Source: Rhodobacteraceae bacterium UBA6273
GTDB taxonomy: Bacteria > Pseudomonadota > Alphaproteobacteria > Rhodobacterales > Rhodobacteraceae
Assembly (NCBI GenBank): GCA_002440625.1
Contig: DJUV01000282.1
Location: forward strand, 1 to 8,588
Direction: 5' to 3'
Length of the DNA: 8,588 nucleotides
The notes below the pieces were generated by a model. The model did not search any database, was not told the origin of the DNA, and was given only the letters and a program-made list of their open reading frames with translations. The position numbers and the translations under genes were made by a program. The first letter of the stretch is position 1, and each line of letters starts with the position of its first letter. Below are positions 6,471 to 8,588 of the stretch, in pieces.

Positions 6471-7547
6471 TTACGACCGCCGGCTGAAATGCGGCAGCGG
6501 CAGCGGGAATTGCATGGGCACCTTCGGCCGGACCGAGGCATGGACCCGCTCGCTCGGGTCCTGGCCGACCTCACGCCGGGCGCGCAGCAGGAAGGCTTTG
6601 CCCCAGCCACCCCAGGTGCCGACCGAGGGCGCGGCGGGATCGACGTCGAACCGCGTCCGCCAGCCTTCGGGCAGCCGCAAGCCGCAATGCTCCGCCTTGT
6701 CGAGCATCCAGATCAGCGGCAGGTTCGCCAATGGCCGCGACGCCTCTAACCCGCCAAGTTGCCCGCCGACGTCGCCATGGGTGCCGCGGAACCACATCTG
6801 CTCCACCCGCCCCTGCCAGTCGCCATTCGCCGTCTCCCACAGAATCGGCGCATAGGCGGCGCGGTTTTCGTCATGGGCCAACGCCTGAAAGCCGTGGCGG
6901 ACGATGGGGCTGAGCGCGTGGTTATGAAATTCGTGCTGCGGCTCGGTCCACATCCAGAGGAACGGCAAACGGACGCCCAGCGCCTTCACCGTATCGAAGA
7001 CGCCGATCATCTCGATTTCCACCGTCTCGCGGCAGAACTTGCGGCGGAAGACCGGGATGAAGGTGGAGTTGCCGCCGCGCTGGTAATAGCGGTAGGCAAG
7101 TTGGACGTTCCGTTCCGTCGCATGCTCGCTTTTCAAAAGGCCGACCTGGTCAATCAGCCCGGCCAATGAGCGCACGGCATAGGCACCACGCGAATAGCCG
7201 AACAGGAAGATGCGGTCCCCGGGCCGGTAGCGGCTGGCGAGCCAGCCGTAAGCGCGGCGGATCTGCCGGTTGATGCCGCGCCCCATCGCCACATCGGGCG
7301 TGTCGCGCCACATGTGCCACTGCACCCCGGCCTCATAGTAAAGCGAGAGGCGGGATGAGGCGGGGCGGCTGCGCAGCAGCCGGTAGATGAGGCCGATGTT
7401 GGTTTCCTGTCCGGGGTTCAGCGTGCTGAGCGTCCCGTCCAGAAGGATCACGTGGTCGCAAGACTCCCGCCCCCGGACCGGCGCGCTGGTCTCGACGCGC
7501 CTGCCGATGCGCAGCATATTCAGGAGCTTTTCGGCAAGCCCCGTCAC
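6471..7547 (-). CDS. DUF2235 domain protein, predicted alpha/beta hydrolase (Tle1/phospholipase-like)
   Basis: A 358-residue protein of the DUF2235 family, alpha/beta-hydrolase-fold proteins related to type VI secretion Tle1 phospholipases. The family's opening LLDGT...TNI is at about 35-51. The nucleophile elbow is FGYSRGAYAVR (Ser119), followed by GVFDTV (Asp185) and FRGTHGDVGGQ (His257), giving a plausible Ser-Asp-His triad; the last block is the usual H.DVGG signature. I see no signal peptide or transmembrane segment, so it looks cytoplasmic. The start is GTG at 7547, supported by GGGAGG (7558-7553) 5 nt upstream. No VgrG, PAAR, immunity or other secretion gene is adjacent, so an effector role is not supported by context and a housekeeping or stress role is equally open. 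Its 3' end faces the metF terminator. No clear terminator of its own is seen in the 82-bp gap. Confidence 0.86.
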   Translation of the reverse strand: MTGLAEKLLNMLRIGRRVETSAPVRGRESCDHVILLDGTLSTLNPGQETNIGLIYRLLRSRPASSRLSLYYEAGVQWHMWRDTPDVAMGRGINRQIRRAYGWLASRYRPGDRIFLFGYSRGAYAVRSLAGLIDQVGLLKSEHATERNVQLAYRYYQRGGNSTFIPVFRRKFCRETVEIEMIGVFDTVKALGVRLPFLWMWTEPQHEFHNHALSPIVRHGFQALAHDENRAAYAPILWETANGDWQGRVEQMWFRGTHGDVGGQLGGLEASRPLANLPLIWMLDKAEHCGLRLPEGWRTRFDVDPAAPSVGTWGGWGKAFLLRARREVGQDPSERVHASVRPKVPMQFPLPLPHFSRRS

Positions 7548-7576
7548 CCTCGCCTCCCGTTATCTTCCCTGGGATC

Positions 7577-7601
7577 AACGATAGACCCGTTCCCCGGTTC
7601 C
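7577..7601 (-). promoter_or_regulatory. EcfG-like (general stress sigma factor) promoter for the DUF2235 gene
   Basis: On the minus strand, GGAAC (7601-7597), exactly 16 nt, then CGTT (7580-7577) match the alphaproteobacterial EcfG consensus GGAAC-N16/17-CGTT without a mismatch. Transcription would start about 20-25 nt before the GTG start at 7547, placing GGGAGG within a short leader. Overlapping sigma70-like boxes (TTGGAG-N18-TATCGT) are much weaker. Not all Rhodobacteraceae are certain to have EcfG, so the call depends on the host genome. Confidence 0.5.
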
Positions 7602-7836
7602 CTCCAATACCGGAATGACTTACCCGGCACTGCAAATCCGGGAATTCTCCAAGGCGCGGACAATGACCCGGCGGGACCGCCGCTGTCGGGTATCGGGAAC
7701 CAGCCGTGACCGTCGCCCATCGCAAACCCTTTCGACACCGCGCGCCCCCGTGGCGGTAACCGAAGTCTGCGCAGCAAAGTTTGACAAAAGGTGGATCGCC
7801 GGCGCGGCCATTCTGCGGCAGGCCCAAAGCGGCACG

Positions 7837-7867
7837 AAAAAGGCCCGGACCGCGCGGTCCGGGCCTT
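7837..7867 (-). terminator. Rho-independent terminator of the decarboxylase gene
   Basis: AAGGCCCGGACCGC (7840-7853) and GCGGTCCGGGCCTT (7854-7867) are perfect reverse complements with no spacer; in RNA the central bases would form the loop. On the minus strand the stem runs into five T residues (A-run 7837-7841 on the plus strand). It begins 22 nt past the decarboxylase stop. Confidence 0.88.
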
Positions 7868-7889
7868 GGTCGCAATCCTTTGCCGGCGG

Positions 7890-8588
7890 TCAGTTCGCCA
7901 GCGACATCACCGTGGCGACGACCATGTCGCCAAAGCCGTTGAAGCGCGTGTTCGTCGCCGTCGAATAGGCGCCCATCCCGGAAAAGACGACATAGTCGCC
8001 TTCCGCGATGTCACCCGGCAGCCCCACGTCGCCCGGCAGGCGGTCGACGCTGTCGCAGGTCGGGCCGAAGATCACGCGCGGACGCGGAGCCGCGTTCCGG
8101 CGCTGGCCTTCCGGCGAGATCACGGCGATGCGATCGATGATCCCGGTGATCGGCAGTTCGTCGAGGTTGCCGTAGGTGCCGTCGTTCAGGAACACATGCT
8201 CGTCGTCGCGCACACCCTTGACTTGCGCGGCGAGAGAAAAGGCTTCCGCCACCATGCCACGGCCCGGCTCACAGACGAGCGCCGGGGCGTCGCCCTCGAA
8301 GGCCTCGTCCGCAACCCGCTCGACCAGCGCGAAGATCGCTTCAAGCTCCGGCACCACCCCGTTCAGCCGGTGCGACGGGAAGCCGCCGCCGGTGTTGAGG
8401 CGGCGCGCCTTCACGCCGGCCAGACGGCAGATCTCGGCGGCGGCGCGCAGGTAGGCGTCCCAGGCCATCGGATCGGTGCATTGGGTGCCCGGATGGAAGG
8501 TCAAGGACGGGGTGAAGCCATTGTCGGCCACCGTCTTCAGAAGTTCGGCCGCCAGTTCTACTGTCGCGCCGAACTTGGCGCCGAAGTT
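7890..8588 (-). CDS. Ornithine/lysine decarboxylase, type III PLP-fold, 5' end beyond the window
   Basis: The C-terminal 232 residues of a fold-type III PLP-dependent decarboxylase (Orn/DAP/Arg decarboxylase group 2), which makes putrescine or cadaverine for polyamine synthesis in the cytoplasm. The frame is open to the window edge, so the N-terminal part with the PLP lysine is not seen. Visible motifs are FHPGTQ, NTGGGFPS, the PLP-binding CEPGRG (Glu107, Arg110 of the visible part), GPTCDSVD with the catalytic Cys178, and GAYSTATNTRFNGFG (Tyr208) near the end. GPTCD is the form found in ornithine/lysine decarboxylases, whereas diaminopimelate decarboxylases have a C-E-S variant, so LysA is unlikely. 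Ornithine versus lysine preference cannot be decided from this fragment. The reading frame is intact to a TGA at 7890-7892, followed closely by a strong terminator. Confidence 0.93.
   Translation of the reverse strand, partial: NFGAKFGATVELAAELLKTVADNGFTPSLTFHPGTQCTDPMAWDAYLRAAAEICRLAGVKARRLNTGGGFPSHRLNGVVPELEAIFALVERVADEAFEGDAPALVCEPGRGMVAEAFSLAAQVKGVRDDEHVFLNDGTYGNLDELPITGIIDRIAVISPEGQRRNAAPRPRVIFGPTCDSVDRLPGDVGLPGDIAEGDYVVFSGMGAYSTATNTRFNGFGDMVVATVMSLAN

Larger units (their letters stand above)
7548..7889. other. 342-bp intergenic region between the decarboxylase and DUF2235 genes
   Basis: This is the longest gene-free stretch. It contains the decarboxylase terminator (7837-7867) at one end and the EcfG-like promoter and ribosome-binding site of the DUF2235 gene at the other. 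The middle (about 7605-7830) shows no convincing gene. Small open frames there use codons such as ATA, AGA, AGG and TCA that the neighbouring genes largely avoid. A TTGACA at 7781 on the plus strand has no matching -10 box. Cryptic sRNA is possible but unsupported. Confidence 0.6.

Noticed and set aside
7544..7777. A 77-codon minus-strand open frame that ends as GTGA at the DUF2235 start, resembling a coupled upstream gene
   Set aside because: Its second half uses ATA, AGA, AGG, CGA and TCA codons unlike neighbouring genes, the protein is low-complexity with no recognisable motif, and the EcfG-like promoter lies within it. Conservation in relatives would be needed to revive it.
7781..7786. 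TTGACA as a plus-strand -35 box
   Set aside because: No -10-like hexamer occurs 16-18 nt downstream and no plus-strand gene follows.

Overview
The window is GC-rich bacterial DNA that most resembles an alphaproteobacterium of the Rhodobacteraceae (Rhodobacter/Paracoccus/Roseobacter type). This rests on the codon bias, a rhomboid protein beginning MFPIRDHNP, a proline-utilisation PutA with a long C-terminal tail, a metR/metF divergent pair and a type III ornithine/lysine decarboxylase. The family assignment comes from protein resemblance, not from a marker gene. The window holds eight genes, two of them cut by its edges. I see no tRNA, rRNA, CRISPR array, insertion sequence or phage gene.

Left part (1-2845, plus strand): the 3' two-thirds of putA, which includes the whole aldehyde dehydrogenase half. 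It is followed 31 bp later by a rhomboid intramembrane protease whose start codon sits in the loop of a perfect 14-bp inverted repeat. Between this gene and the convergent suhB lies a 70-bp nested palindromic element.

Middle (2916-6441): a minus-strand run metR -> GDPD phosphodiesterase -> suhB-type inositol monophosphatase, and metF on the plus strand diverging from metR. metR and the GDPD gene share an ATGA overlap. suhB has a possible promoter of its own in the 58-bp gap before it. The 89-bp metR-metF gap carries a 44-bp imperfect palindrome made of two mirror-image near-matches to the MetR box, plus a second inverted repeat in the metF leader. metF ends in a strong intrinsic terminator. 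Together these form a methionine/one-carbon regulatory unit: MetR (homocysteine-responsive in known members) next to methylenetetrahydrofolate reductase, which makes the methyl donor for methionine synthesis.

Right part (6471-8588, minus strand): a stand-alone DUF2235 alpha/beta-hydrolase-like protein with a good Shine-Dalgarno and an EcfG-like (GGAAC-N16-CGTT) promoter match. Upstream of it, after a 342-bp spacer that includes a perfect 14-bp-stem terminator, is the 3' part of an ornithine/lysine decarboxylase (polyamine synthesis).

The gene content is mostly ordinary core metabolism. The more interesting signals are in the short non-coding stretches: the rhomboid start-codon hairpin, the MetR operator, the EcfG-like promoter and the nested palindrome between rhomboid and suhB. 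I found no convincing new multi-gene system.
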